Shown: positions 1-10,054 of the stretch, piece by piece
Numbering within the stretch: the first letter of the stretch is position 1
How the letters are laid out: each line of letters begins with the position of its first letter
Source: Campanula takesimana
Lineage: Eukaryota; Streptophyta; Magnoliopsida; Asterales; Campanulaceae
Length of the DNA stretch: 64,000 nucleotides
Direction of reading: 5' to 3'
Assembly: GCA_026119855.1 (NCBI GenBank)
Contig: JAOWBW010001449.1
Span: 124,001 to 188,000 of the forward strand
Position numbers and translations under genes: made by a program
Notes under the pieces: model-generated
Seen by the model: only the letters and a program-made list of their open reading frames with translations
Databases searched by the model: none
What the model was told of the DNA's origin: nothing

Positions 1-1051
1 CATCCGAACATATACAACGGCAAAAAAAACTTAAACAAGAATCATAAGCTTATTACTTATTAGGACTATTAGCACGAAACAGAAGGTGAAATTGATGAAG
101 GCCAATAGATTCCAGCCATGATTCTATATCCAAATATCTAGAGCAACTGAAACAAGTATTATGCTCCCATTTACGGTGAATGCATAGTATATACCTGATA
201 TTGACTTGAGGGAAAAGAAGGACCATTCATCAACAGAAATTGTTCCTACACTTTCGTCCTTAACGCGATTCGGTAACATTGATTTCCATCCATTAAAGCT
301 GTCGCAACTGTTTTCTTTTTTAAATGATATGAACCTATGACTAGATCAATCCACCAACTCAAGGTAGATTCTAGCATGTGAAGAGCTTGGAAAGGTGTAG
401 TAGTTTTGACTAATTCAAGTGTGAAATTGGATTAACTAACCTATAGAAAAAGCAAAAGAAAATAATGGAATGGCTCCAAAAACCTAGAACAACACTCTAC
501 ATAACAATTCATACTACGAACTGGGAAACTGAAACTACAATGCAGGTGTTTCTTTCTTCTGCCACCACTATACACACACCCCTCATTGGCTCATTCTATT
601 ACCAAGTATCAACAATAATAGACTGCAAGCATCTGAGGGCTGGAAGTTGTACACATGCTTCAACCCAACATTGTGCCATGTGAAAATAATTATGTGATCA
701 AAATGAGAAGATGCATGCTAAGAGAAAACGTGATTATGTAATTGATTAACAAGCACATATCTGAATTATCATCAGTGCCCTTATTTTCAATGCACTTGCA
801 TAACTTCATGGTCTCAAATTAACTGAATGACACGTGAAAAGAGTTGTTAAACCAAATTATACCATAATTATTATGTTTTCTTTCAAATTAAGAATGGATA
901 AATTGAAAAAAGCTGCAACTGGAATTTTCATGAACTAAATTACCAGAGCAAGCCTACTTATATGGTGTAATTTAAAGTGGATCCGCTGTTTTTTTTCTTA
1001 GGTACAGAACAGTGATCAACTACAGTGATAGTAATTAAAGGCGGCAATTAC
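1..1051 (-). other. Probable intron 2 of the Alba gene (partial)
   Basis: On the minus strand a GT donor (1051 and 1050) follows exon 2 of the Alba-domain gene. No sequence encoding the rest of the Alba domain is visible on either strand down to position 1, so the intron seems to be longer than 1 kb and to continue outside the window. The stretch is AT-rich; the short ORF at 465..683 has no recognisable content. Alternatively the gene is broken here, which cannot be decided from this window. Confidence 0.5.
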
Positions 1052-1375
1052 CCATTCCAAGAGCGGAGAGCTCAACCTCGTTGTGCTGCTGCATATACCT
1101 CTGCATTGCACATGAAATCAAATTACAAATAGCAGGTGAATTTACTTAATCACAACATAAAACCCTAATTAGAGCCAAAAACAAACATCAGAAAATTATA
1201 CGAATTAAAAAATTGAAATAGAGACAATCGGAGAATGAAAGAAGAGGGATTGTTAAACCTTGGCAAGATTGACATAGAAGAAGAGAGGCTTCTTTGTATT
1301 GGAGACTTGAATTCGATTCTTCCGATAAGAATCGGAGATATTAATGTTGTTAACTCCCTCAGTTATCGCTTCCAT
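1052..1375 (-). CDS. Alba-domain nucleic-acid-binding protein, exons 1 and 2 (5' part of gene)
   Basis: Two exons read on the minus strand. Exon 1 is 1259..1375: ATG at 1375..1373, 39 codons, donor GT at 1258..1257. Exon 2 is 1052..1100: acceptor AG at 1102..1101, 49 nt, donor GT at 1051..1050; it leaves one base for the next codon. The exon 1 product contains RIQVSNTKKPLFFYVNLAK and exon 2 continues with RYMQQHNEVELSALGM. This is the start of the small plant Alba proteins (about 130 residues, similar to Arabidopsis At2g34160), which bind RNA or DNA. Both exons are too short for ordinary ORF calling. Intron 1 is 1101..1258. The remaining domain, from the conserved AIATVV segment on, is not in the window. 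Identity is from remembered family sequence; the splice sites are seen directly. Confidence 0.85.
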
Positions 1376-1397
1376 TAGAGGTGGTGGATGGTCTTGA

Positions 1398-1406
1398 AAA
1401 CCCTAA
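1398..1406. promoter_or_regulatory. Telo-box AAACCCTAA upstream of the Alba gene
   Basis: The nonamer AAACCCTAA lies 23 bp upstream of the Alba start codon, in the presumed 5' UTR or core promoter. Telo-boxes are common in plant promoters of translation-related and growth-related genes and bind Myb-type telomere-repeat factors. Function here is inferred from position only. Confidence 0.4.
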
Positions 1407-2400
1407 CTCTCTCGCTCCGTTTGGAATAGCAGGATTCCGGTTAGCGGTGGCTGCAACTGCAACTGAGTTTTATTCGCTTAAACCTCACGCAGTATGGAAA
1501 ACCCCTACAGTAGTAACTAGTTTTAATTTAAGCCCCCAGACCAGTTTAGTTCCGCGTTCGCCTCCTAAGTATGAATCAATTCCATATAACCCCCTAGAGG
1601 TTACGTTAGATTTTTTATTGGAATCGGCCCTTTGTCATTTATGTGAAATATGAGGGGTTATAAGCGGTGTTTTATTGCTATTTTGGATGTAGGATTAAAT
1701 CAAGCTTAAAAAAATATTACCTTTATATCAAAATGAATGTAAAAATATATATATAAAAAAACATATTTGCTCTTAATAAAGAGTAAATTTGAAATTGTTT
1801 GAACATTCATTTGAAATTTTTACATATAAGTCCCTAGTTGATACACATATTTATCAATAAAAACACACATTTCTAATCTAACCAATTAATCCATATCCTT
1901 AAAATTAAAATTAAAATACCTTAAAAAATCTTCATTTTTCTAAAATAACAAAACTACCCTCCATTTAAATTTTAAGTAAAATAATATAATACCACTAACC
2001 TTTGACCATCTTTGACCTCAACTACCTCCCACCACCGCCAGCCCACCACCGCCATTGTCAGCCGCCGCCGGAGCTCCGGCCACCAGCGTCGCCGTTGCCA
2101 GACCTTTGACTACCAACTCCACACACTTTATTCCACAACTTAAAATAAAAATATTTTGTCATTACCAAGGATAAAACCCATGATCCCTATCTCTCTAGTA
2201 TGCCTCCACACCACTATACCAAGCCTCTTTTCTATATTTTTTTTCTAAACTATTAAATATATAACATACAGTTGGCCAGATTTCTCTTCTTTTTTTCTTT
2301 TTTTTTTTTTTTTTTTGATTAGGAGCAAATTTTCACAATTGAAAATTTGCTCAATTTTTAATTTTAAAAAAAATAGGTAAATTAATTTATCATTTATCTA
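1407..2400. other. Intergenic DNA upstream of the Alba gene
   Basis: AT-rich sequence with no recognisable gene. The ORF 1381..1653 overlaps the promoter side of the Alba gene, has no recognisable motif and is not believed. A short GC-rich CCACCACCGCC-type patch lies near 2025..2105, and a T-rich run near 2290..2318. Confidence 0.6.
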
Positions 2401-2540
2401 AAGAGCCGGGATGGCAACGGGTCGAATACGGTCCGGATATTGCAAAAGTCGTATCCGACCCGAAGCTACCGACCCAATCCGTATCCACCCGTATCCGCCC
2501 ATTTTTTTTATTTTTTATTTTTTGGGCCTGGCCCATCTCT
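2401..2540. repeat. Possible small hAT-like MITE
   Basis: The stretch starts with GGGATGGCAACGGG and ends with GGCCCATCTCTAC, whose reverse complement begins GTAGAGATGGGCC. These ends form an imperfect terminal inverted repeat around an interior rich in GGGTACGGATA-like and CCGTATCC words. Short non-autonomous plant elements with GATGGCAACGGG termini are familiar to me. I could not find a clear 8-bp target duplication, so the class is uncertain. Confidence 0.35.
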
Positions 2541-2852
2541 ACTAACTGAAAGGAAAAAAAAACATGGATGAATTTTCATTTGAGAAAATGACACCTCCAG
2601 TCCAGAAGGCTATTTCTATGTCCAACTAGTCTACTCTTTAACATGTTTAAAAAAAAAAAAAAATGTACCAAATCCACTAACGAAGCATACAAAATCAAGC
2701 ATGAAAATTACTACTAAATGCAATAGAGAGTACTGGGTGAACGTGGATTCATCAGCAAACAACTTCAGGTGACATCCAATAGTTTAAAACAACTTTAAAG
2801 GCCATTTTTTCCCGCCCAATAGAAGATTGTATGGTGAAAATTTTAGAGATTC
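2541..2852. other. Intergenic DNA up to the assembly gap
   Basis: AT-rich sequence with short homopolymer runs (A-run at about 2649..2662). No gene or repeat boundary was recognised before the N run. Confidence 0.5.
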
Positions 2853-2952
2853 NNNNNNNNNNNNNNNNNNNNNNNNNNNNNNNNNNNNNNNNNNNNNNNN
2901 NNNNNNNNNNNNNNNNNNNNNNNNNNNNNNNNNNNNNNNNNNNNNNNNNNNN
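2853..2952. other. Assembly gap (100 N)
   Basis: Exactly 100 consecutive N, the usual placeholder for a gap of unknown size. It removes the left part of the Tekay-type LTR that resumes at 2953, and any target duplication on that side. Confidence 0.98.
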
Positions 2953-4010
2953 GGAACACTTTATTAATTGGAATTGGTTCTTTTGTGAATAAATATGTTA
3001 TGGAATTTGATTAAGTATCATTTTGGGAATGTGGTCCATCTTTGATGTGTGGTTTGGATTGGTTTACCTTTGTGGTGATTTATTTGGAATGGTTCCCTAC
3101 TTTGGAATCATTAGTTGTGTATCGTGCTAGTATTTTATTACTTAGCCTTTACTTGAAAGTCCAGCTGGTGATTTGTGTATCGAGTCAGGCAATGGATAAT
3201 GCTATAATGGCAAAAGCCAAGTCCAGTATAGCATCGCCCATTGGTCCTTCCCTCATCCAGATTGGCCTTGTATGGGATGAGCTAGCTCCTTTTATGAGTA
3301 TTCTAGCTACACTTTTGGAGCATGACTTTGTGGCAATGCTCCCGCCCTTTGTGGCACGTTACTTTGTTATTGGTTCCGGTACCGGGGGTTTTCTCTTTCA
3401 AGCTTTCATGCTACTATGAAGATATTGATTGTTGATTATTGAAGCTGCGCAGCGACCCTTTATTTGGTTATATCATTTGGGACAACCTTGGCTAATATCC
3501 TTTGTTAATTGTTTTATTTCCGCTGCTATCTGTTAAAGATAATTGCTATGTGTTTATGTGATTTATTATTGATTATTGCATCATAGCATGTCATGTAGTT
3601 GCATTAGTGACTTATTGAGATTTATCTCACCCCCTTTTCTTTTTCTTTGTTTTTCCTTAACCCCCCCCAGGAGGAAAGGATTAGACTCGCTGATCCCGAG
3701 GAGACGTGCGAGGGTTGAGCTTTTTGGGCAGATTGTTATTGGTGGGTTTACATTACATAAATGTGTAACCTTTTTGGGAATAGTTTGTACCAAACTTGAC
3801 GTCATTAGAATTTGTATATTTTATCATTTTAGGTGTGAGCTTGTGGAGCTTACACTAGTTTATTTTTGTTGTTCAAGTTGGATTTCAAAACTTTGGTTAT
3901 CATCTTTTGGTATAAAAGGAAATTTTTTATCTTCATTATTTTAGAGTTTATTGTTTTAGTCGACGTCCAGCTCGCGCACATCCGGGCCCGCGGGGTTCGG
4001 GGTCACGACA
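2953..4010 (+). mobile_element. Truncated Tekay-type LTR (3' part)
   Basis: The stretch is clearly homologous to the reverse complement of the LTRs at 17350..19490 and 24108..26245, for example the block around 3585..3850 with a poly-C run and the end GGGTTCGGGGTCACGACA at 3993..4010. It ends in CA as an LTR should. No primer site TGGTATCAGAGC follows at 4011, so this is a solo LTR or the 3' LTR of an element whose body lies in or beyond the gap. The 5' part is cut off by the N run. It is visibly more diverged from the 17 kb and 24 kb copies than those are from each other. The ORFs 3042..3419 and 3576..3944 inside it are not genes. Confidence 0.8.
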
Positions 4011-4581
4011 GAAATAAGAACTAAGGCAAATGAGTTAACAACACAACACAATTCAGATCAATCAATCTACAATGATTAAAAGCAAGTAGTATGAGTGAAG
4101 ATAATAACTTGAAAGTAAATGACAAGATAATAACAAAGCTATTTGGAGGGTTCGATCAATGAAAGATCTACGTCCTCTACAAGATGGTTAAGTCTTGGAT
4201 TTCTAATGGAGATCTTATATATAATTAGTGATGTTACAAATTACAACTTTTGAGCTTCTACACTAACTCAGATCTAATATTCTATGAATGAACAAATCCA
4301 AAACATATAACTGGTGTATCTCTAAAAGAAGGATCTAAGTGATCAAACTTAAAGAGGTGCGTGTGTGATTTTAGTATCAAGGCTCTTTAGATCTTTATGA
4401 TTTAGAGCACAATGAACTAAAGTGTTATAGCTTGAAGATCTGGGCTAAGGAGAGGTATGAAGATGTTCTTGAGGAATTCTGGAAAAACAAAGGCAATCTT
4501 CAATCTTCAACAAATGCTCTGAGAGAGAAATTCTTGAAATTCTTAGCAAAACTCAGCAACTTCAAAATGTTGAAGTTATGG

Positions 4582-4592
4582 GGTATTTATAG
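4582..4592 (-). promoter_or_regulatory. TATA box of the copia LTR
   Basis: Minus-strand CTATAAATACC, placed in the middle of the LTR as expected for the U3/R boundary. It is followed downstream by AACTTC-rich sequence. Confidence 0.55.
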
Positions 4593-4833
4593 TGAACTTA
4601 AAAAAACTAGCCGTTGGAGATCCTTGTGGATAAGATGTGCTGTCGCTCGTTGATTGGAGCATGCATATATTATGGCCATTTTGACACTCAACATAAATGT
4701 GACCGTTGTGGACCGTGTCAACAGATAGGCGCATATGCATCTTTTAAACCACCGTTGGATCATTGGCGTAATTTGAATTCTCTTCAAGTCTTTGAATCTT
4801 CAATAAATCACTGAGTGTTGAATAAACACTTTT

Positions 4834-4892
4834 AGGCGCGTTGAGCCAAGAGGCGCATTGAGCCAAGAGGCGCATTGAGCCAAGAGGCGCAC
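4834..4892. repeat. 17-bp tandem repeat in copia LTR U3
   Basis: About three copies of a 17-bp unit, GCCAAGAGGCGCATTGA. They lie upstream of the LTR TATA box in minus-strand terms, inside a GC-rich stretch that runs to about 5030 and is full of GGCGC words. Confidence 0.8.
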
Positions 4893-5241
4893 AGTATGTG
4901 TGCACTAAACCAAGGGGCGCAGAGGCGCGTAACATAGCTATAAAGAAATCCTTATGGGCGCGCTCTGAAAGGCGCATGAACGCGAACAAGAAAGGCGCAT
5001 GGCGCGTGGCCGCAGGAGGCGCATATGCGCGGCTCAAACTCACTGAGTGATTTTTTCTTGAATCTTGATCTTCTTGCCCTATTTCTAATCCTATTCTATA
5101 ACAATGGACAACCAAAAAATGAAGTATAAATACTTCTTACATGTGGGTCTAAAGTCCATGAAATAAAACTTAGGTGATGATCAATCAAATCTAATAAATC
5201 CTATTATATTAAAACTGAGATATATGTGGGCATACCCAACA

Positions 5242-5402
5242 AGTAGTATGATTATATGGGATGCTTGTAGAGATAATATATAACAGGGACTATTGTTGTA
5301 CATCTTGATTTTAATAAACTTCTCAAAGTGTTATGGATATTTATTTTGGGTCTTGTTATAATATTAGGAACCCTTGGGACCGATACATATTTATAAAGAT
5401 AT
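5242..5402. other. Unassigned flank of the Tat-like insertion
   Basis: AT-rich sequence between the copia LTR and the target duplication at 5403. It was once contiguous with 34430 onwards. I recognise nothing in it. Confidence 0.5.
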
Positions 5403-5407
5403 ACTAC
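5403..5407. repeat. Target site duplication ACTAC (left) of Tat-like element
   Basis: ACTAC here matches ACTAC at 34425..34429, directly outside the two LTRs of the element 5408..34424. Confidence 0.9.
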
Positions 5408-6913
5408 TGTAAGTACCCCAATCTGAAATGACCAAATTAGAGGAATTCTTGGCACCATTCAGGGACAAACTGATAGGCCAGGACCTCACTAGGATAAATT
5501 TGGAACACAAGGACCTTTCTGGAATAAAAAATTGGAAAAATCCAGAAGCACCATCCCTAGCCGTACCGCTACTTTGGGAGGTCACAGGGCCTATAAATTA
5601 AGCCCTTGCTGATCATTCCAGGGGGGAGAAACATTGTTTAGATAGGGGAAACTCTGGCAGAAATTGTGTCTGAGAGAGAAATCACCCTTATAAATGAGTG
5701 AAGAGAAGGAAGATAGGCACAAACCACAATAGGTGAGGCCTCCCTTCTCCCATCTTCTCTCCATCTCAAATCTATTTTATTTTTCTTGATCATATTACTT
5801 GTTGTTCATACATTTGCATCTTCTTTATATTGCAAGACTTGTCGATTCAAGCACCTTATTTCATTGCAAGACTTGTCAATTCAAGCAACCTTTATATTAT
5901 TGTAGACTTGTCCATTTCAAGCACATATATTGTATATACATATATATTATATTCCAAATCATGAAATGATTCAAAGGTCCCCCCACATCTAAATGTGTGA
6001 AAAGGGTTGAAACCTAATGATGATCATGATTTGTTGAGTTTCTTATCCTAAGTAGCTTAATGATCCCTTATTAGGGTGAAAGCCTAAGTATATATGTCTA
6101 TATTGAGTAATCTTGGCCGTTATGATCATATTGGGGATAAAGTCTCAATCTTTATCCTCCCAAACTTGATTTAACCCCCAAAATCACCAAGTTTGGGTCA
6201 TAAAGATTCAATATTTATGTTATTTTCTTGTCCCTAAAGGTTTAATCTTGCATAAAAGGCTCATTTTGATGGTAAAGTTGCAATCTTTACACATCAAATG
6301 GTCATTTTGGCCCAAATGGCATATTCACCACCTTTTCCAATTTTCTCCCATGATTACCTTTGATCATACCCAAATTCATGTTTTAGAGTTATTTTGATGA
6401 TCATTGAGTATAGGAATGAAGTTATTTGAAGTTTTATATGTTGGATGAAAGCTGGAAATGAAACAGTTTAGTCCAGTTCAGGCAAAATGCTCTGTTTCTG
6501 CCTGGAACTGGACTGTTTCTTGATAAAATGTAAAAATCCCAGGGAAGATCATCCCATCCGTACGGATGGTTTGGGTCAGAGGGAAAATGACCCTTTTGCC
6601 CCTTGTTCTGTTGTTTCTTGTGCAAATAAAACCTTCTTTTCTAGTTAAAATGATAAACAATCAAAAACAGAGATTTTCACACATGCACTTTTGTTAATTA
6701 ACAAGGGAGACTCGATTTTGACCGAGGCGGCCTGGGACGTAAAACTCTTCCCAAGCCGTAAACCTGACCTCCGAACCTTTTGTCTGTAACCTTTTTTATT
6801 TTGTTGGGTTTAAAATTACAAAGTGTGGCGACTCCGTTAAATTGTGCCATTATGTTTGGAACCATCCCGGATTTGTACACGTCTTGACCTTGTCGCGGGG
6901 AGGGGTCTTTACA
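5408..6913 (+). repeat. 5' LTR of the Tat-like element
   Basis: Starts TGTAAGTACCCC and ends GGGTCTTTACA, 1506 bp, immediately before the tRNA-Arg primer site. It matches 32899..34424 along its length. A likely TATA box (CTATAAATTA) is at 5591..5600. The LTR carries the palindrome ATCCGTACGGAT (about 6557..6568) and a mutated copy of AGCCGTACGGCT (about 5560..5571). Confidence 0.9.
5591..5600 (+). promoter_or_regulatory. TATA box in Tat-like 5' LTR
   Basis: CTATAAATTA about 183 bp into the LTR; the same position in the 3' LTR reads CTATAAAT (33083..33090). Confidence 0.55.
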
Positions 6914-6914
6914 G

Positions 6915-6932
6915 TGGCGACTCCGCTGGGGA
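6915..6932 (+). other. Primer binding site, tRNA-Arg type
   Basis: TGGCGACTCCGCTGGGGA, one base downstream of the 5' LTR. This is the primer site of the Tat/Ogre group, complementary to the 3' end of a tRNA-Arg. All other primer sites readable in this window are of the initiator-Met type. Confidence 0.88.
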
Positions 6933-8610
6933 AAAGTTGTTTCTGGACTTCTTTCTAAAAGATCCAGGGGCATTCTTGCGTGGTCAAACTCCCGCCCCTG
7001 TTAGTTGACCTTGTATATGCTTTGTGTGTTTCATGTTTCTGTTGAACTTTTTTGGGTAGATCTGTTCTGGAAATGCAATAAACTGGGGCTTGGTGATCAG
7101 AAGTTGGAAAAACTGGAAAAAATCTCAACCCTCTTGTTTTAGCCGTACGGCTACTTTGGGTAGGGGGTCAGAATGTTGCAATTTAACCATTTTGTGCAGG
7201 AAGCAACGCTCTGAACACCCCCTTTGCTTCTGCTTGTCCAGGTTCCAAATTTACAGTCTTATTTGTGAACATTACCTCCTTTTCTTTGGCCAAAACTTGG
7301 TTCTTAAAGCTAGGTTATGCACAATCTTTTGGGAAAATAAAATAGGTTTTCAAAGCCTCATTGTGCATAACCCTTCTTGAAAAATTTCTTTGTTTTCAAA
7401 ACCCTCTTTTTGTTGTGCACAACTTGATTTGTACAAATGGCTTTCAATGAATTGCTCTTCTTGTAAAAATGTTTGGCTTTCAAAAATTCTTGGTTGTGCA
7501 CAATTGTTACATGTACAAAGTTTTGGTCCTCACTTGTTCATATTCTTTGATTGATTGCTTGTATAAATTTCTTATTCCATGCTTGTCCATATTTGTTCAT
7601 ATCTTGCTCATATCTTGTTCATAATATTGAAAAACGGATTGAAAATTTCTATTTTGACTCAAAAGGGAATATAGAATGACTTCACACAACGCGCACTTGA
7701 CCTTGCACGTTCCAAATACCTTTTAAACCCGGGATGGATGCCAGATGCAGCTCGATTGGCGCTCTTGTTCCCTTCGAGCGCGCACGGGTCCATTTCACCT
7801 CCCCTTCTGAGCCGAGTCAACCACACATGTCCGTGACACACAAATACCGTGACTTTGGTTGGTTTTGGTCTAGTTCACATTGCCATTATCTTTAAGCACG
7901 TGTTCAAAGTCAATTATGGCCAAGTTAATGCCCGGGTTACGACTCCTTGATGTAATGCAAGCGTAGCCTAACCCGCCTTTAACCCGTGTGTTAATGACGA
8001 CCACAATTAACAAAGGTCATGTGCTAAAGATAGGGTAACACCGTGTCGTTAAGCCCTAATGAACGAGTCATGTTAATCATCCTTAAGCCCATGGTCGAGG
8101 ATCGAGAGGCCTCATTCAAAATGAGGTCATGTTGGAAATGTCGATGAAGCCTTGGGATAAATCTCGATCTTGACCGGGGCTTAATCATGACAATAATAGC
8201 CCACGCATTTGGAACCTTGCGACGCACTAGACCCCTAGGAATCGTTCTTTCGGTCGGTGGAAGCCACGTGCCCTATAAGACCTTCACCCGGGACAGTCCA
8301 TCCTTGGGAGCGTGCAATACAGGTGAAAAACGAGGAGTCTATAGGCGTAGTGATGGCCTCCACTGATCCAGGATTTAGAATAGTTGCGAAAAAGAAGAGA
8401 AATATTTTCCAACCATTTAGGAATAAAAATGCGTTTTAAGTAAACCTGAACAACTTATTAATTGCGCGTTGCATGAATTCGCTCCGTCTTTGCTTCTTGT
8501 CTTTGACACATTGCATTCTCTCGCTAATAAGCATCATCCCGTTAAGTCTTTGGACGGATCCATGTTATCCTCCAAGACCTCAGGTAACCCCCGTCAATCT
8601 TTGGACAGGT

Positions 8611-8949
8611 CCCCGTTAAGATTCCCATCAAGACCCTAGGCGTTGTCCCCTAGGTCCCCGTTAAGATTCTCATCAAGACCCTAGGCGTTGTCCCCTAGGT
8701 CCCCGTTAAGATTCCCGTCAAGACCCTAGGCGTTGTCCCCTAGGTCCCCGTTAAGATTCCCGTCAAGACCCTAGGCGTTGTCCCCTAGGTCCCCGTTGAG
8801 ATTTCTCGCTAAGATTCCCGTCAAGACCCTAGGCGTTTTCCCTAGGTCCCCGTTAAGATTCCCGTCAAGACCCTAGGCATTGTCCCCTAGGTCCCCGTTG
8901 AGATTTCCCGCTAATATTCCCATTAAGACCCTAGGCGTTGTCCCCTAGG
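8611..8949 (+). repeat. 45-bp tandem array in the leader
   Basis: Seven units starting at 8611, 8656, 8701, 8746, 8791, 8848 and 8893. Consensus begins CCCCGTTAAGATTCCCGTCA and ends with a CCTAGG-containing word. Period is 45 bp; the fifth unit is 57 bp because of a short internal insertion. Related sequence (GTTAAGTCYTTGGRYGGATCC) flanks the array on both sides, near 8543 and 8955. Confidence 0.9.
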
Positions 8950-9036
8950 AAGTCAGTTAAGTCCTTGGGTGGATCCTCGTTATCTTCCAAGAAGTCCGTC
9001 ATGTTCGTCGTTCCCTCTTAAGATTCTAAACCCACT

Positions 9037-9106
9037 CGAACTACAATGACCTGAGCCTCTCATCGTGTGGGACCCCCTCCCTCGTGGTGAGGGGAACGTA
9101 GGCAAC
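9037..9106 (+). repeat. Structured motif copy 1, CGAACTAC...ACGTAGGCAA
   Basis: Starts CGAACTACAATGACCTGAG and ends GAGGGGAACGTAGGCAAC, with self-complementary CCCTC/GAGGG words between. Two related copies are at 29482..29530 and 32734..32776. Role unknown; a conserved RNA element of the Tat-like transcript is one possibility. Confidence 0.6.
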
Positions 9107-9216
9107 TTCGGCCCGGTGAAATATACCGAAAGGGAAGCACATGCATCTTTAGCCCAAGCACTCATCCAAATTTTACCCGAGTCGAAACTACCTCTTTTTC
9201 TTCCCCGTATGCTCGG

Positions 9217-10054
9217 ATGAAGTGGAAGAGAGAATCATGCCGCCGCCTAGTGCGTGTGGAATCAGAGAGTTCCTCGGTCACCGCAACTTCTCTAACCCAG
9301 TACCTCAGGAAGACCGCTTCAATGGATGGTAGTTTGGGAAACGACATTGCAGACAACCTGGATAGCCTGACGAAAGAAGAGCTGCTCCAAGCTCTAGAAG
9401 CCTCCGGGGCTATGGAGGAAGTCATCACGAAGAGCCGTAAAGAAACACAGAACCCGTTCGATGAGTCAATGAGACAAAGAGATGTCACAACTGATGGGCC
9501 CTTCACCAAAGTGACCAACCACAATGAAAGGGTGGAAGCTACCCGACCTCCGGATTGTAACCAAAGAATGCCACCTCCATCTCACCAAAATACTGAAACC
9601 TCCATTTCTTTGCCCCAACACGCCGTCATCCACAATGAGCCTCTCACTCAAATCTTCCTCACTCCGCCTCATCCCAAATCCAATATCTCCCATGAGATAC
9701 TTCCTATAAAACCCCAAGCACGATCCACTCAAAAGGCCCGCAAACCGCCGTTCACACCGGTTACGCCTCAAGCATCATACTCACAATACCATACCCTTTA
9801 TCGGTTTAATGCCATCAACCAAGTCACCGGGGCTCAGTCACTGTTTAGACCATATGTGGATACCCGACCATGCATCACTAACCGATTTCCACCGGATTTC
9901 CCGATAAGATTCCATGGTGACCCGTATCATCCCTATAATCAAGACCTTTTGGACCACAAGTTCCTTACATGCCTCCGATACATACCCCTGCGAGCAACCA
10001 AGGGTACGGGTAAGCCTACGCCCCCGCGCCTCCGCAAAAATCCTCTCAACCATC
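9217..10054 (+). pseudogene. Tat-like gag, N-terminal part (split by insertion)
   Basis: Open frame of 279 codons from ATG 9217 up to the Tekay insertion at 10055; the real start could instead be the ATG at 9322 (MDGSLGNDIADN). The product is Pro-rich and hydrophilic in the middle, and its last 60 residues include a PPDFPIRFHGDPYHP segment. The frame is broken only by the nested element: it resumes in phase at 27418 just after the CCATC duplication, where the characteristic gag C-terminal motif lies. Assignment to gag rests on that continuation and on the element's primer site and LTRs. The intact gag would have coated the element's RNA in a cytoplasmic particle. Confidence 0.65.
10050..10054. 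repeat. Target site duplication CCATC (left) of Tekay element A
   Basis: CCATC here equals 27413..27417 directly outside the 3' LTR of the element 10055..27412. Confidence 0.92.

Larger units (their letters stand above)
4011..5241 (-). mobile_element. Copia-type LTR (solo or truncated), minus orientation
   Basis: Read on the minus strand, this begins at 5241 with TGTTGGGTATGCCC, a typical copia LTR start, and contains a TATA box with the AACGGCTAG-type sequence upstream of it. No internal region follows at either side. The left border coincides with the Tekay LTR end at 4010, so the Tekay element may have landed inside this LTR, but the assembly gap prevents seeing the other half. Lineage not assigned. 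Confidence 0.6.
6933..9216 (+). other. Long untranslated leader of the Tat-like element
   Basis: About 2.3 kb between primer site and gag with no convincing coding region; ORFs here are short and unrecognised. It holds a second copy of the LTR word AGCCGTACGGCTACTTTGGG (7140..7159), the 45-bp array at 8611..8949, and one copy of the CGAACTAC...ACGTAGGCAA motif (9037..9106). Some Ogre elements have an extra ORF before gag; none is recognisable here. Confidence 0.6.

Noticed and set aside
1161..1169. Telomere-type repeats (AACCCTAA words near 1161 and 1398)
   Set aside because: Single copies only; no tandem TTTAGGG array exists in the window.
1381..1653. ORF 1381..1653 as a small gene
   Set aside because: It overlaps the promoter and 5' UTR of the Alba gene on the other strand and shows no recognisable motif or composition.
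3042..3944. ORFs 3042..3419 and 3576..3944 as genes
   Set aside because: They lie in LTR sequence that is repeated with frame-breaking differences at 17350..19490 and 24108..26245.
8611..8949. CRISPR-like regular repeats (also 32076..32530)
   Set aside because: Units are directly adjacent without unique spacers, lie in a plant retroelement, and are ordinary tandem repeats.
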